From Pseudomonadota bacterium (lineage in GTDB: Bacteria > Pseudomonadota > Alphaproteobacteria > Rickettsiales > SXRF01): a stretch of 64,000 nt of DNA. Shown here in pieces: positions 8,634 to 18,135 of this stretch. The stretch lies in assembly GCA_963205195.1 (NCBI GenBank), contig CAUJHR010000011.1, positions 1 to 64,000 of the forward strand, given 5' to 3'. Positions within the stretch are counted from its first letter, which is position 1; the number at the start of each line of letters is the position of its first letter. The translations under genes were made by a program, and so were the position numbers. Below the pieces are notes generated by a model. It had not been told where the DNA came from and did no database searches. It saw nothing but the letters and a program-made list of their open reading frames with translations.

Positions 8634-10044
8634 GTTTTACCAGCATATGCTTTTTCTTGCCCGATGAGAGCTTGAGCGAACCCTCGTTTTTGAAATAAGC
8701 CGGTGTTATTGATATATTCTCATCCTCTATCTTCTGGTCATTTATTTTTGCACCACCTCCGCGTATCAGGCGTTTGGCTTCACCGCCAGAAGCAGCAAGG
8801 CCGGAAAGCCTTATAAGCTCATAAGCAGCGATTCCTTTTCCAAGTTCCTGTGCGCTTATGGAATAAACTGGTATATCAGCCCCAATTTTTCCCTGCTCGA
8901 AAGTTTTTTTCGCGGTATCAGCCGCCTGCTTTGCAGCACGTTCGCCGTGGCAGATTTTTGTTGCTTCATTAGCCAGGATCTTTTTAGCTTCGTTTATATC
9001 TGCACCTTTCATGGCCTCCAGCTTTTCTATTTCCTTAAGCGGAAGCTCGGTGAACAGACGCAGGAAACGCCCGACATCTGCATCTTCAACATTGCGCCAA
9101 TATTGCCAGTAATCATATGGGCTTAACATATCCTTGTTAAGCCACACAGCTCCTGTTGCTGACTTACCCATCTTTGCGCCGGAGCTGGTCGCAAGCAGCG
9201 GTGTTGTAAGCCCATACAGGTTTTTATTATCACCCTCATTAATGAAATTCATAAATGCTGCTTGTGTATAATCCTCAGGATCAGTGCGGGTGGATTTTAT
9301 CATTGGCTGCACTTCCAGGACTTTCAAAACTTTCTTATCATCTTGTTCGATATTAAGCGGTTGAAAACGCGTTGCTGAATCTATGCGCCTCGATAGGTCA
9401 ATCCCCATTATGATATTGCCCCATTGGTCAGAGCCGCCAATCTGCAACGTGCAGCCGTAACGACTATTCAACTCGACAAAATCATAGGCCTGCAGGATCA
9501 TATAATTGAATTCCAGAAAGCTTAAATTCTGCTCGCGCTCAAGGCGCATCTTCACACTCTCCTGCGTCAGCATGCGGTTTACTGAAAAATACTTGCCGTA
9601 ATCACGCAGGAATTGGATATAGTTAAGTTTCTCCAGCCACAGGGCATTATTCACCAGGATAGCATCATTAACGTCTGAGCCGAAAGTGATGAATTGCTCC
9701 AGCAATTTCTGGATAGATTCGGTATTTTTGGCAATATCCGCATCCGAAAGCATTTTGCGGGCTTCATCCTTGCCTGAAGGATCTCCAACTCTGCTGGTTC
9801 CGCCACCCATTAGAACAATAGGCTTATGCCCGGTTTTTTGCAGCCAGCGCAGTATCATGATCTGTACAAGGCTTCCAACATGCAGGCTGGGCGCTGTGGC
9901 ATCGAAGCCAATATACGCCATTACTTTATTGTTTTTCATGCTTTTATCGAGGTTTACCGCATCCGTGCACTGGTGGATAAAGCCGCGCTCTTGCATTATT
10001 TGCATGAATTCTGAGTTAAATTTAGCGGTTTCTGTTTTGGCCAT
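8626..10044 (-). CDS. tyrS: Tyrosyl-tRNA synthetase
   Basis: Charges tRNA-Tyr with tyrosine. The 472 residues show a class I Rossmann fold: [15 protein letters not shown] (HIGH variant HVGS), [35 protein letters not shown], and the second signature KMGKS in place of KMSKS ([15 protein letters not shown]). The C-terminus is an S4-type RNA-binding domain ([15 protein letters not shown]). It is about 50 residues longer than E. coli TyrS; the N-terminus and the connective region account for this. It is divergent from anmK across 67 bases. A GATAAT box six bases before the ATG hints at a very short leader, but no -35 supports it. Confidence 0.96.
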   Translation of the reverse strand: MAKTETAKFNSEFMQIMQERGFIHQCTDAVNLDKSMKNNKVMAYIGFDATAPSLHVGSLVQIMILRWLQKTGHKPIVLMGGGTSRVGDPSGKDEARKMLSDADIAKNTESIQKLLEQFITFGSDVNDAILVNNALWLEKLNYIQFLRDYGKYFSVNRMLTQESVKMRLEREQNLSFLEFNYMILQAYDFVELNSRYGCTLQIGGSDQWGNIIMGIDLSRRIDSATRFQPLNIEQDDKKVLKVLEVQPMIKSTRTDPEDYTQAAFMNFINEGDNKNLYGLTTPLLATSSGAKMGKSATGAVWLNKDMLSPYDYWQYWRNVEDADVGRFLRLFTELPLKEIEKLEAMKGADINEAKKILANEATKICHGERAAKQAADTAKKTFEQGKIGADIPVYSISAQELGKGIAAYELIRLSGLAASGGEAKRLIRGGGAKINDQKIEDENISITPAYFKNEGSLKLSSGKKKHMLVKLK

Positions 10045-10111
10045 GGCGTTATTATCAATTTGTTAATTACATTCGAATTATAATATTAACCATAATAACT
10101 GGAGAAAACTA

Positions 10112-11209
10112 ATGAATTCAAGTCCTAAATGGTCACTTGGGTTAATGAGCGGCACTTCGCTCGATGGCATAGATGCTGCCCTTATCCGCACTGACGGAGA
10201 GCATATACTGGAATTTGGGCAATCAATTACAGTGCCTTACAGTGAAAATGAAAAGATCGCCCTGCGCGAAGCAGTGCATGGCCGCGGCGATATGCTGCTT
10301 GCCGAGCATAACAATACTCTGAAGCATGCTGAGGTGGTAAAAAAGCTCCTTGAGCAGGCAGATATTCACTATAAGGACATAGAGGTAATAGGTTTTCACG
10401 GCCAGACGGTTTCACACCGCCCCGATGAGCATTTGACATGGCAGATAGGCGATGGCGCATTGCTTGCCGAAAAAACCCGCATTGACGTGGTTTGTGATTT
10501 CCGCCGCCGTGATATTGCAACAGGCGGGCAGGGCGCGCCGCTTGTTCCGCTATATCATGCAGCACTTGCGCGGCATATGGACCTGCCGGTTGCGATCCTA
10601 AACCTTGGCGGCATAGCAAATGTGACTTGGATAGGCCGTTCGGAAGAAACCGCCAGTGAGTTAATGGCACTGGATATTTTGGCGTTCGATACCGGCACCG
10701 GGAATGTTCTGCTAAACGAATGGGCATATAAAAATACCGGGAAGGATTGCGATTTTGGCGGTGCGCTGGCGCTTGCAGGCAAGGCCGATATGAAGCTGGT
10801 TGAATCAATGCTTAAAGACTGGTTCTTCGCCAAGCACCCGCCCAAATCCCTTGATAGGAATTATTTTACCTATGAGCCTGTGGAAAATCTATCTGCTGCC
10901 GATGGTGCGGCGACATTAACTGAATTCACAACTGCTGCAATAGAGGCGGGCGCAGCATTTTTCCCGCGCCCTGCCAATCAATGGTTCGTAAGCGGTGGAG
11001 GGCGGCTTAACCCGTCGCTTATGCAGTCGTTGCGCCGCAGGTTTGACCATGTCTATCCTGTAGAATCACTGGGCTGGGTAGGCGATTCGCTGGAAGCGCA
11101 GGCATTTGCATTCCTTGCTGTGCGCTCTCTGAAAAAACTGCCGCTGTCACTGCCTACAACCACAGGCGCTATCCGTGCTGTCACTGGCGGCGCGCTTTAT
11201 CGGGCGTAA
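10112..11209 (+). CDS. anmK: Anhydro-N-acetylmuramic acid kinase
   Basis: Phosphorylates and opens 1,6-anhydro-MurNAc recovered from cell-wall turnover to give MurNAc-6-phosphate. The 365 residues have the family start LGLMSGTSLDGIDAALI, then GFHGQTVSHRP, QIGDGALLAE, VCDFRRRDIATGGQGAPLVP, LNLGGIANVTW and FDTGTGN, and the C-terminal VSGGGRLNPSL. GGAG lies seven bases before the ATG and a perfect TATAAT at 10079-10084 upstream without a good -35. The last 13 bases overlap the end of the convergent aldehyde dehydrogenase gene. Confidence 0.95.
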   Translation: MNSSPKWSLGLMSGTSLDGIDAALIRTDGEHILEFGQSITVPYSENEKIALREAVHGRGDMLLAEHNNTLKHAEVVKKLLEQADIHYKDIEVIGFHGQTVSHRPDEHLTWQIGDGALLAEKTRIDVVCDFRRRDIATGGQGAPLVPLYHAALARHMDLPVAILNLGGIANVTWIGRSEETASELMALDILAFDTGTGNVLLNEWAYKNTGKDCDFGGALALAGKADMKLVESMLKDWFFAKHPPKSLDRNYFTYEPVENLSAADGAATLTEFTTAAIEAGAAFFPRPANQWFVSGGGRLNPSLMQSLRRRFDHVYPVESLGWVGDSLEAQAFAFLAVRSLKKLPLSLPTTTGAIRAVTGGALYRA

Positions 11210-12927
11210 GAATGTTCTTGTGCAGATGACTTTATAATATAATTTCCTTTGCCAAGTCCGTCTGGCTTTTGATGTAATGTATGGAATTTTGCAGTGAAAT
11301 TAGCGAAATGGTTTTCGCCCCCAACTCCTGCTTCGCCTTTGGTCCCATGCATACCTTTAGGTGACGGGTCTTTAGGTGCTCCATTATGAACTACAGAATT
11401 AACGCCAGTTTCCGATTTGTATTTCTTAAAGTCATCTTCACTCGCAGTGAATATAGCTCCAGCTAATTTATGCTTATCAAGTGCTTTAGTTATCTCTATC
11501 GCATGATTCAGATCTTTTACTGGATGAACTATATGAACCAATGGCCCAAAAGTTTCAGCCTCTTTGATAAAATCAAAGATTTTCTTATTGGTTTCAGGAT
11601 TCTTATTCTGCACTTCACTCCAGTCGATCATTACCGGGTTTACAAAGTGTGCTGAGCCCTTCGGCAAAGGAAGGTTGCTACTTGGACTGTTAGCATCCAG
11701 TACGCCATAAATTTTAGCTTTCAACTCTATTGCGAGGTTGATACCCTGCTTTATCCTTGCATACGCGGCATCATCGATCAATGCACCCATCTGTACACCT
11801 TTTTCAAACGGGTTGCCTATTCCACCAGCACCTATTTTTGGCCCTTCTATTACTATATCTTTTAAAGCCTTTGTAACTTTTTGACCATCGCCTTCCTGAA
11901 CGCATAGAATACGGGGCGCTGTGCAGCGTTGACCTGATAATGGACCAAAGCCTTCATATATAGCCTTGGCTATAGCTTTTGCATTTTCTTGCGGAGTTTC
12001 ACCTTCTTTGGTAACCGCTGAATTCATGACTGTAACTACATTGTTTCCGCCAGTTTCAAGGATTGTTGGTTTATCACCCCTTTGTTTTTTTATGTCTTCG
12101 CCAACTTTATTGCTGCCGACAAAGCTTACAATATCTGCTTCCTTATAAAGTTCATTTCTGCCGATAGTAGATTGCACAAGGCCTTTATTAAGTGCTTCTT
12201 TTTTCTCAGGCAATATATCAAGGTCTTTAGTAAATTCGCTGACTGCTTCACGAAATGCTCTCATTACGGGTCCAGCAGTATTTAAAGCCTTATCAGGGAA
12301 AGAAATTGTAACGGAATTACCCGATACCAATGCACCTACTGCAGGGCCTATTGCCAGGGCTACAGGATAATTCCCTGCCGGAATAATTTGCGCCATGCCC
12401 AAAGCGGGATACTCTTGGGTTTTGCTGTCTTCAATAATACCAAGCTGTTTTTTTGCATTGTCCCTCGCATACTGAAACCATTCATTAGCTTTGACCATTT
12501 CTTTTGCTGACATATCGATAGGTTTCGTTGTGTCAGCGGTTATGGTAAGGGCTATGTCGTTTTCGTATTTTTTGAATTTTTCTTCAATTTTATCTATAAG
12601 CTGTATTCGCTGGCCAACTGAAAGCTCACTTAAAACTTCCTGTGCGGCTCTTCCATTTTTAAGAATTTCCTTTACTTCATCATTGCTAGTGCTCTTCAGG
12701 CGGAAATTTTCCGGGTGCTCGCCTGCTGGCAGTGAAGAATCATTAAGCATATAATTGATAGAAGGGATAGAGCCTTCCTTACTTGCCGTCACGCGTTCCT
12801 TAAACTCTGGGAATTGCTCAAGGTATTCTGTGTAATTAGCTTTAAATCCGCGAAGATCGCCATTTTTAAAGGTATCACCTAGCTTTTGTTTGGTTTCTTC
12901 TGCTGTTGGGTAATTTGCTTCGGCCAC
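11197..12927 (-). CDS. Aldehyde dehydrogenase family protein with N-terminal extension
   Basis: NAD(P)-dependent aldehyde oxidation is expected. The catalytic set is present: Asn186 (IIPAGNYPV), Glu291 (TILETGGNN), Cys335 (SGQRCTAPR) and the EtFGP motif late in the chain. The ETGGNN wording and overall pattern lean to the ALDH7/aminoadipate-semialdehyde branch. At 576 residues it is about 80 longer than usual: residues 1-75 form a charged helical extension with no recognised domain. The usual cofactor-binding K-P-S/A-E is SFPDK here, so the adenine-ribose lysine is displaced and cofactor choice is uncertain. The start is GTG, preceded by GGGGAAGGA at six bases. The substrate is unknown and no pathway neighbours are present. 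Confidence 0.85.
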   Translation of the reverse strand: MAEANYPTAEETKQKLGDTFKNGDLRGFKANYTEYLEQFPEFKERVTASKEGSIPSINYMLNDSSLPAGEHPENFRLKSTSNDEVKEILKNGRAAQEVLSELSVGQRIQLIDKIEEKFKKYENDIALTITADTTKPIDMSAKEMVKANEWFQYARDNAKKQLGIIEDSKTQEYPALGMAQIIPAGNYPVALAIGPAVGALVSGNSVTISFPDKALNTAGPVMRAFREAVSEFTKDLDILPEKKEALNKGLVQSTIGRNELYKEADIVSFVGSNKVGEDIKKQRGDKPTILETGGNNVVTVMNSAVTKEGETPQENAKAIAKAIYEGFGPLSGQRCTAPRILCVQEGDGQKVTKALKDIVIEGPKIGAGGIGNPFEKGVQMGALIDDAAYARIKQGINLAIELKAKIYGVLDANSPSSNLPLPKGSAHFVNPVMIDWSEVQNKNPETNKKIFDFIKEAETFGPLVHIVHPVKDLNHAIEITKALDKHKLAGAIFTASEDDFKKYKSETGVNSVVHNGAPKDPSPKGMHGTKGEAGVGGENHFANFTAKFHTLHQKPDGLGKGNYIIKSSAQEHSYAR

Positions 12928-12982
12928 AATTGTTCCTTCCCCTGATAATGAAATTTTTAAATAAATTTCTTGCTTGCTTAAA

Positions 12983-13016
12983 ACTATGCGGTTTCAAGCT
13001 CATTAACTCAAGTTAA
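12983..13016 (-). promoter_or_regulatory. Possible promoter with overlapping inverted-repeat operator for the aldehyde dehydrogenase
   Basis: On the minus strand, TTGAGT (13006-13011) and CATAGT (12983-12988) are 17 bases apart, four of six consensus bases each. The -35 is embedded in an inverted repeat TTAACT-CA-AGTTAA (13003-13016), a shape expected of a regulator site. The start codon lies about 55 bases downstream. No adjacent regulator gene is present. Confidence 0.35.
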
Positions 13017-13094
13017 GGTTATGTGACAATTGCAGCCGGATTATGGCTTTTATTCAATTTACTGTAATATTTTACTGCTGGGATGCTTAGATGG

Positions 13095-13595
13095 CTAGAA
13101 TTTCCAGCCTATTTTCCCGCCAACGAATGGTACATGGCTGGAATTGTAATAGCCTTTATAATTGTCATGGCTATTGCTGGAGCCAAGCGGTGATACACCT
13201 ATATCAAATCCGGCATTAAATCCGCTTTTAACATGTTCAACTCCAACAGTTCCCCCTATGACGGGAGTAATTCCCCTATAATTATCATAGGCTACGCCTC
13301 CGAAAGGTCCGGCTTTTAGTGTAATTGGGCCTACCTGAGAATTTGTATCAAACTCTTTTTGTAATGCCAAAAGGTCGGCACGCCCCATTACTACAGGGCC
13401 TTCCAGCGCTGGACCGCCTGTATGTACGGAAGCACCAAGGCTTAAATATTTAACGGGTAAAAAATCAAGCTCCATACCCGCGCCATATGTAGTAGCGGAT
13501 AGCTGGGCGTTAAATTTACGATCCGGCAATTCAGGGCCTATCACACCGGCATTATTAAGCTTAGCGCCTTCTTTTTTTACATCATCACTGGCCAT
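13095..13595 (-). CDS. Hypothetical beta-rich protein (166 aa)
   Basis: Unrecognised protein. From residue 30 on it alternates short polar and hydrophobic stretches rich in Gly, Asn and Tyr (e.g. LSLGASVHTGGP, GPFGGVAYDNYRG, GFNAGFDIGVSP) and ends GGKIGWKF with a terminal Phe, as in outer-membrane barrels. However, it starts MASDDVKKEGAK and has no signal peptide, so secretion by Sec is unlikely unless the start is wrong. I place the start at ATG 13595 because AGAGG lies seven bases upstream; a GTG two codons earlier is the alternative. It stands alone between the aldehyde dehydrogenase and hemA. Confidence 0.6.
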   Translation of the reverse strand: MASDDVKKEGAKLNNAGVIGPELPDRKFNAQLSATTYGAGMELDFLPVKYLSLGASVHTGGPALEGPVVMGRADLLALQKEFDTNSQVGPITLKAGPFGGVAYDNYRGITPVIGGTVGVEHVKSGFNAGFDIGVSPLGSSNSHDNYKGYYNSSHVPFVGGKIGWKF

Positions 13596-13670
13596 AACCA
13601 CACCTCTATAATTATAATGGGTTAATTTATGTCAGCTATTTTACAGGATTTTTTAATATACACAATAAAT

Positions 13671-14912
13671 TTAAGCGGCCTTGTCCAATACACTCATATC
13701 CGGCTTGATTCCAAGCCGCTCAAAAACCCAGACTAATGCGCGGGTTAGCTCGAACATCATGGCATGGTTATGGTTAGGTGTTGGGGTAATACGCAGGCGC
13801 TCGGTGCCACGCGGCACGGTTGGAAAATTTATAGGCTGCACGTAAATATCGAATTGATTGAGCAGCATGTCAGATGCTTTCTTGCAAAGAACCGGGTCAG
13901 CGACCAGCACCGGTAATATATGGCTCTGGCTCGGCATTACCGGGATTCCGGCCTTTAGCATCATGTCCTTGAGCGCGCCAACATTATACTGGTGGCGCTT
14001 GCGTTCTTCACTGCTTTCCATCAAATGCCTTATGCTCGCGTTCGCGCCTGCTGCAAGGGCAGGGGGCAGGGCAGTTGTAAATATAAATCCCGATGCGTAT
14101 GAGCGTATAACATCAACAATAGTTCTGGTGCTGGCGATATAACCGCCCATTACGCCGTAAGCTTTACCCAGGGTTCCTTGTATTATATCAAGGCGTTCCA
14201 TTAAGCCTTCGCGCTCGGCAACGCCTGCTCCGTGATCACCATACATACCCACTGCATGAACTTCATCAAGATAGGTGATAGCGTTGTATTTTTCCGCAAG
14301 GTCGCAAATGGCGGCGATAGGTGAAATATCCCCATCCATGGAATAGACCGATTCAAATGCTATTACCTTGGGGCGTAGAGGGTTAGCGGCTTTAAGTAAT
14401 TCTTCCAGATGTCCTATATCATTATGGCGGAATATCTTTTTTTCGGCCTTGCTGCTTTTGATACCGTGGATCATGGAAGCATGATTATACTCATCAGAAA
14501 ATATTATGCAGTCCGGCAGTATAGAACATAAGGTAGAAAGAGCCGCTTCGTTAGTTACATAACCGGAGGTCATAACCAATGCCGCTTCTTTATTATGCAG
14601 TTCGGCGAGTGTTTCTTCAAGTGTAACCATCGCGTGATGTGTGCCGGATATATTCCGCGTGCCGCCAGCACCTGCGCCATACCTGCCTATAGCTTCCGAC
14701 ATCGCAGATATAACTTTAGGATGCTGGCCCATGCCGAGATAATCGTTGCTGCACCATACATTTACGGTTTTACCGGTGATATGGCTCTGTGCATGCGGGA
14801 ACGAACCTGCTTTGCGCTCCAGATCATTGAAAACCCTGTAGCGGCCTTCGGATTTAAGGCGGTTGATGCTTTGCTGGAAAAGGGCTTCGTAATTTATGTT
14901 GCTATAAGTCAT
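13671..14912 (-). CDS. hemA: 5-aminolevulinate synthase (C4 pathway)
   Basis: PLP enzyme joining glycine and succinyl-CoA to make 5-aminolevulinate, the first step of heme synthesis in alphaproteobacteria. The 413 residues show a typical start ([19 protein letters not shown]), [53 protein letters not shown] and the lysine loop [14 protein letters not shown]. The start overlaps the end of ctaA in an ATGA arrangement, so heme and heme A synthesis genes are translationally coupled. GC content and codon use look like the neighbours. Confidence 0.97.
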   Translation of the reverse strand: MTYSNINYEALFQQSINRLKSEGRYRVFNDLERKAGSFPHAQSHITGKTVNVWCSNDYLGMGQHPKVISAMSEAIGRYGAGAGGTRNISGTHHAMVTLEETLAELHNKEAALVMTSGYVTNEAALSTLCSILPDCIIFSDEYNHASMIHGIKSSKAEKKIFRHNDIGHLEELLKAANPLRPKVIAFESVYSMDGDISPIAAICDLAEKYNAITYLDEVHAVGMYGDHGAGVAEREGLMERLDIIQGTLGKAYGVMGGYIASTRTIVDVIRSYASGFIFTTALPPALAAGANASIRHLMESSEERKRHQYNVGALKDMMLKAGIPVMPSQSHILPVLVADPVLCKKASDMLLNQFDIYVQPINFPTVPRGTERLRITPTPNHNHAMMFELTRALVWVFERLGIKPDMSVLDKAA

Positions 14913-15958
14913 TTTACTAATTTTATGTAATTTGTTTTGTTATTCTCATTCCTAAGCAAATATAGCATACACACCGCAATTATCCATAAAACCAAAGCAG
15001 TTATTTGGTGGGCAAGTGCGGCAGCAAGCGGCACCTCATTGACCAATGTATATACACCAAGTATGAATTGTATAAAAATAACTCCTAAAATCAAAGAGCT
15101 GCACTTACCAAGGTTGTTTATCTTTATATATTCTTTATATTTAAAACACCATAATAAAAAACCGCACACGAGAAAAATTGCAATAGTGCGATGGGTGAAC
15201 TGCACGAAGGCAATATTTTCCAGCAGGTTGCCAGAAAACGTGCTGCTTGGGAAAATCTCCCCATCCATATATGGCCAGGTATTATAGATAAGCCCGGCAT
15301 GCAAACCAGCCATGAAAGCCCCAAATATTAACTGGAGAGAAAGTAAGAAAAACCACAGCCTGTAAGAGAAAACAGCCCATGAATTACGTGTAGAAACCCG
15401 TGCAATCCCGTAAAGTCCCATAAAAACCCATAGGATAAGGGCTAATATAAGGAAGGCTGTACCCAGATGGAGAGCTAACTTTATATGGCTTACATGCGGC
15501 GAATCTACAAGTCCACTTTTTACCATTATCCAGCCAATGGCACCTTGTAAACCGCCAAGGGCTAGTATCGCAAATAATTTCCAGAACAGATTTTTAGAAA
15601 TGCTGCCGCGCAATGTGAAATATATCAGTGGAAGAAAAAAAACTATGCCTATAATTCGCCCCAGTAACCTATGGATAAATTCCGGCCAGAAGATAGTTTT
15701 AAAGCCTTCCAGTGTCATGTCGGAATTTACCTGCTTATATTGTGGAGAATCTTTATAAGCTTCGAATTCTTCCTGCCATTGTGCTTCGTTTGTGGGCGGT
15801 ATACTTCCATGAATTGGCTTCCAACTGGTTATAGAAAGGCCGGAACCGGAGAGGCGCGTATATCCACCTATAAAAACCATCAGCCCTACAAGGGCTATAC
15901 ATAACAGCATCCATGCCAGTATGGATTTGCGGTCACGGGCTATAATTTGCGGGGACAT
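14909..15958 (-). CDS. ctaA: Heme A synthase, COX15/CtaA type
   Basis: Membrane enzyme that oxidises the heme O methyl group to a formyl group, giving heme A for aa3 oxidases. About eight membrane helices; conserved segments are [13 protein letters not shown] with [45 protein letters not shown] and [12 protein letters not shown], which carry the expected pairs of heme-ligand histidines. I chose ATG 15958 because an AGG lies about five bases upstream; an in-frame ATG at 15991 would add eleven residues (MNYAIRKIQVN). It forms an operon with hemA (4-base overlap) and is divergent from the oxidase-like gene at 16045. Confidence 0.93.
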   Translation of the reverse strand: MSPQIIARDRKSILAWMLLCIALVGLMVFIGGYTRLSGSGLSITSWKPIHGSIPPTNEAQWQEEFEAYKDSPQYKQVNSDMTLEGFKTIFWPEFIHRLLGRIIGIVFFLPLIYFTLRGSISKNLFWKLFAILALGGLQGAIGWIMVKSGLVDSPHVSHIKLALHLGTAFLILALILWVFMGLYGIARVSTRNSWAVFSYRLWFFLLSLQLIFGAFMAGLHAGLIYNTWPYMDGEIFPSSTFSGNLLENIAFVQFTHRTIAIFLVCGFLLWCFKYKEYIKINNLGKCSSLILGVIFIQFILGVYTLVNEVPLAAALAHQITALVLWIIAVCMLYLLRNENNKTNYIKLVK

Positions 15959-16044
15959 ATTTACCTGTATTTTTCTTATAGCATAATTCATACGCCGGAG
16001 CTATGCTTCGCAAGTTTCCTATAGCATATAATTATTAGCAGACA

Positions 16045-17439
16045 ATGACAAATTCTCACTTTCCTTTGGCCCAACTTTTTCCAGAAAACAGCAGCCTCCC
16101 TAAAGCGGCATTCCGCTGGCTTATGATAGGGGTTTGGTCGCTTGCGGTTGCGGGTATATTTGCCGTGATCTTAGTAGTGGCCCGCACCCCAGGATTTTGT
16201 GGTATGCCATTCTTCCTGAAGCTGTTCCATGAAGCTTTGGTGGTGCATGTAGACCTATCTGTGCTGGTTTGGTTTTTATCCATTGCCTGCATGTTTCTAA
16301 GCCTTGCCAGCCCAGTATCAGGGGTGAATACAAAAAATGCTCTTCTTTCATATTTGAACCCTGCAGGACAGCTTTGCTTTGTAGGAGGCATGTTTTTTAT
16401 CGCCGTTTCACCTGTTGACCCTAAAGGGGAAGGGATAATGAGCAATTACATACCTGTTATCATGAGTCCGCTATTTTTCTTTGGCCTGTCTTTGTTGTTA
16501 TGTGGCGTTGGGCTGATGATAGCGCATTTTTTTGCCTATAAAAAATATAACCAGGTTTTTTCCGGACCGGTAAAATTCGGCATTTATGGAAGCGCTATCA
16601 TTTCCCTTTTTGTAATTTTTGCGTTTTTCTGGTCATATCACTTATTGCCGCCAGAAATTGATGGGCAGCAATATTATGAGATGCTTTTCTGGGGAGGCGG
16701 ACATGTTCTGCAATTCGTACATACGCAGTTACTGCTGGTGTGCTGGCTATGGCTAATGATGGCTCTGAACCCAGAATTTACTATTTCCAGAAAATTACTT
16801 TATATCTTATTCAGTATCGGCCCTATAGTTGCCATTGCTACCCCGATACCTTACTTTTTATATGATATAACTTCGCCGGGATATCGCGCATTTTTTACCG
16901 ATGGAATGATTATAGCAGGCGGAATAGCACCGCTTGTATTTGCCGTATTTATCATTCCTGCGCTGTGGAAAAAACGTAGTGCAAGAAAAGGCAGGAACCG
17001 GGCGCTATGGTCGTCATTATTTATGTCATTGCTGTTGTTTGTTTATGGCGGATTTCTGGCAGGCTTAATTCAGGGGCAGAATGTTGTTATCCCCGCCCAT
17101 TACCACGGTTCTATTGTAGGTGTGACGCTTGCCTTTATGGGAATATCATATCTATTGCTTGAGCGTTTTGGTTATAACAATATCGCAAGCTTGCGCCTTG
17201 CTTACTGGCAACCTATCGTTTATGGCGTGGGGCAGATCATGCATATCTCCGGGCTTGCCTATTCAGGCGGTTATGGCGGCCTGCAAAGGAAAACGCCCTG
17301 TGGTGGCGGAATTGAGCTTGCACCTGATATTAAGGCCGCAATGGGCTTTATGGGAATGGGTGGATTGCTGGCAATTATCGGTGGGTTGCTTTTTGTAGTG
17401 GTAGTTGGCAAAGCTGTTTATGGGAAAAATAGAATTTAA
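16045..17439 (+). CDS. Divergent heme-copper oxidase subunit I-like membrane protein
   Basis: A 464-residue protein with about 12 membrane helices laid out like oxidase subunit I. Matching points are H62/H68 in helix 2 (FHEALVVHVDLS), H220/H226 in a helix-6-like segment (GGGHVLQFVHTQ), the H-x-H pair H352/H354 (PAHYHGS, the heme-ligand position of helix 10) and HISGLAYSGGYGG near the end, comparable to the GMPRR region. The His-His pair of helix 7 that binds CuB is not seen between H226 and H352, so oxygen-reducing activity is doubtful. It is divergent from ctaA-hemA. A perfect TATAAT (16027-16032) lies 12 bases before the ATG and no Shine-Dalgarno is visible, suggesting a very short leader. 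It may be a heme-binding sensor, assembly factor or NOR-like variant. Confidence 0.75.
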   Translation: MTNSHFPLAQLFPENSSLPKAAFRWLMIGVWSLAVAGIFAVILVVARTPGFCGMPFFLKLFHEALVVHVDLSVLVWFLSIACMFLSLASPVSGVNTKNALLSYLNPAGQLCFVGGMFFIAVSPVDPKGEGIMSNYIPVIMSPLFFFGLSLLLCGVGLMIAHFFAYKKYNQVFSGPVKFGIYGSAIISLFVIFAFFWSYHLLPPEIDGQQYYEMLFWGGGHVLQFVHTQLLLVCWLWLMMALNPEFTISRKLLYILFSIGPIVAIATPIPYFLYDITSPGYRAFFTDGMIIAGGIAPLVFAVFIIPALWKKRSARKGRNRALWSSLFMSLLLFVYGGFLAGLIQGQNVVIPAHYHGSIVGVTLAFMGISYLLLERFGYNNIASLRLAYWQPIVYGVGQIMHISGLAYSGGYGGLQRKTPCGGGIELAPDIKAAMGFMGMGGLLAIIGGLLFVVVVGKAVYGKNRI

Positions 17440-17455
17440 CAATAATTAATTATTG
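17440..17455. promoter_or_regulatory. Perfect 16-bp palindrome, possible operator
   Basis: CAATAATTAATTATTG is a perfect palindrome starting one base after the stop of the oxidase-like gene. A TTGACA hexamer follows at 17467-17472, but no convincing -10 is placed after it. It could be a weak AT-rich terminator stem or a regulator site for the lipoprotein gene; the A/T composition makes chance plausible. Confidence 0.3.
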
Positions 17456-17613
17456 AAATAGAATATTTGACAATGAATTACTTGAATGTAACGATACGGA
17501 CATCTATTGGTAGTTGCTAATGATGTAAGTTTGTGGAATATATGGATACTCCATATACAGCTTTGGCGGGTTTCGCTGAAGGTTTATAAACGATTTTGGC
17601 TAAAGGATTTATT

Positions 17614-18123
17614 ATGAAAAACTCAAAAATACTTACACTCGTTGCAGTGGCTTCAATGCTTGCTGCCTGTAACCAGCCTATGGGTCAGCCTGGTCGTGGC
17701 GTTATGCAGGGCGGCAACATAAATAAGCAGGATATCGGCACTGTTGCCGGTGCTATCGGTGGTGGTGTGATCGGCCATAATATCGGTGGTGGCGCAGGCC
17801 AGACAGTTGCGACTATAGCGGGTACATTGCTTGGCGGAGCAATTGGTAATTCAATTGGTGCTTCCATGGATAATGCTGATATGGCAGCTTATAATGATGC
17901 TTCACGCCGCGCCTTGGAAAATGCTCCTGCCGGACAGTCTCTTCCATGGAAAAACCCTGATTCAGGTAATTATGGTACTATAACTCCTTCTAATTATTAT
18001 ACCAATGGCAGGGGCCAGTATTGCCGCGAATACAACCAGACTATCGTAGTTGGCGGACGTAAGCAAAGCGGTCATGGGACTGCCTGCCGCGAGCCGGACG
18101 GTAGCTGGAAAATTGTAGAATAG
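17614..18123 (+). CDS. 17-kDa surface-antigen-like outer-membrane lipoprotein
   Basis: A 169-residue lipoprotein: signal peptide MKNSKILTLVAVASMLAAC with lipobox LAAC, then the glycine-rich membrane-associated motif characteristic of the Rickettsia 17-kDa antigen/glycine-zipper family (GTVAGAIGGGVIGHNIGGG, then GTLLGGAIGNSIGASMD). The C-terminal part has the typical YCREYNQTIVVGG...GTACREPDGSWKIV. It probably sits in the outer membrane facing the periplasm. The start is ATG 17614 because AAAGGA lies six bases before it and the signal peptide begins there; an upstream TTG at 17596 is not needed. fabI follows 12 bases after the stop. Confidence 0.9.
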   Translation: MKNSKILTLVAVASMLAACNQPMGQPGRGVMQGGNINKQDIGTVAGAIGGGVIGHNIGGGAGQTVATIAGTLLGGAIGNSIGASMDNADMAAYNDASRRALENAPAGQSLPWKNPDSGNYGTITPSNYYTNGRGQYCREYNQTIVVGGRKQSGHGTACREPDGSWKIVE

Positions 18124-18135
18124 TTAAAGTATATA

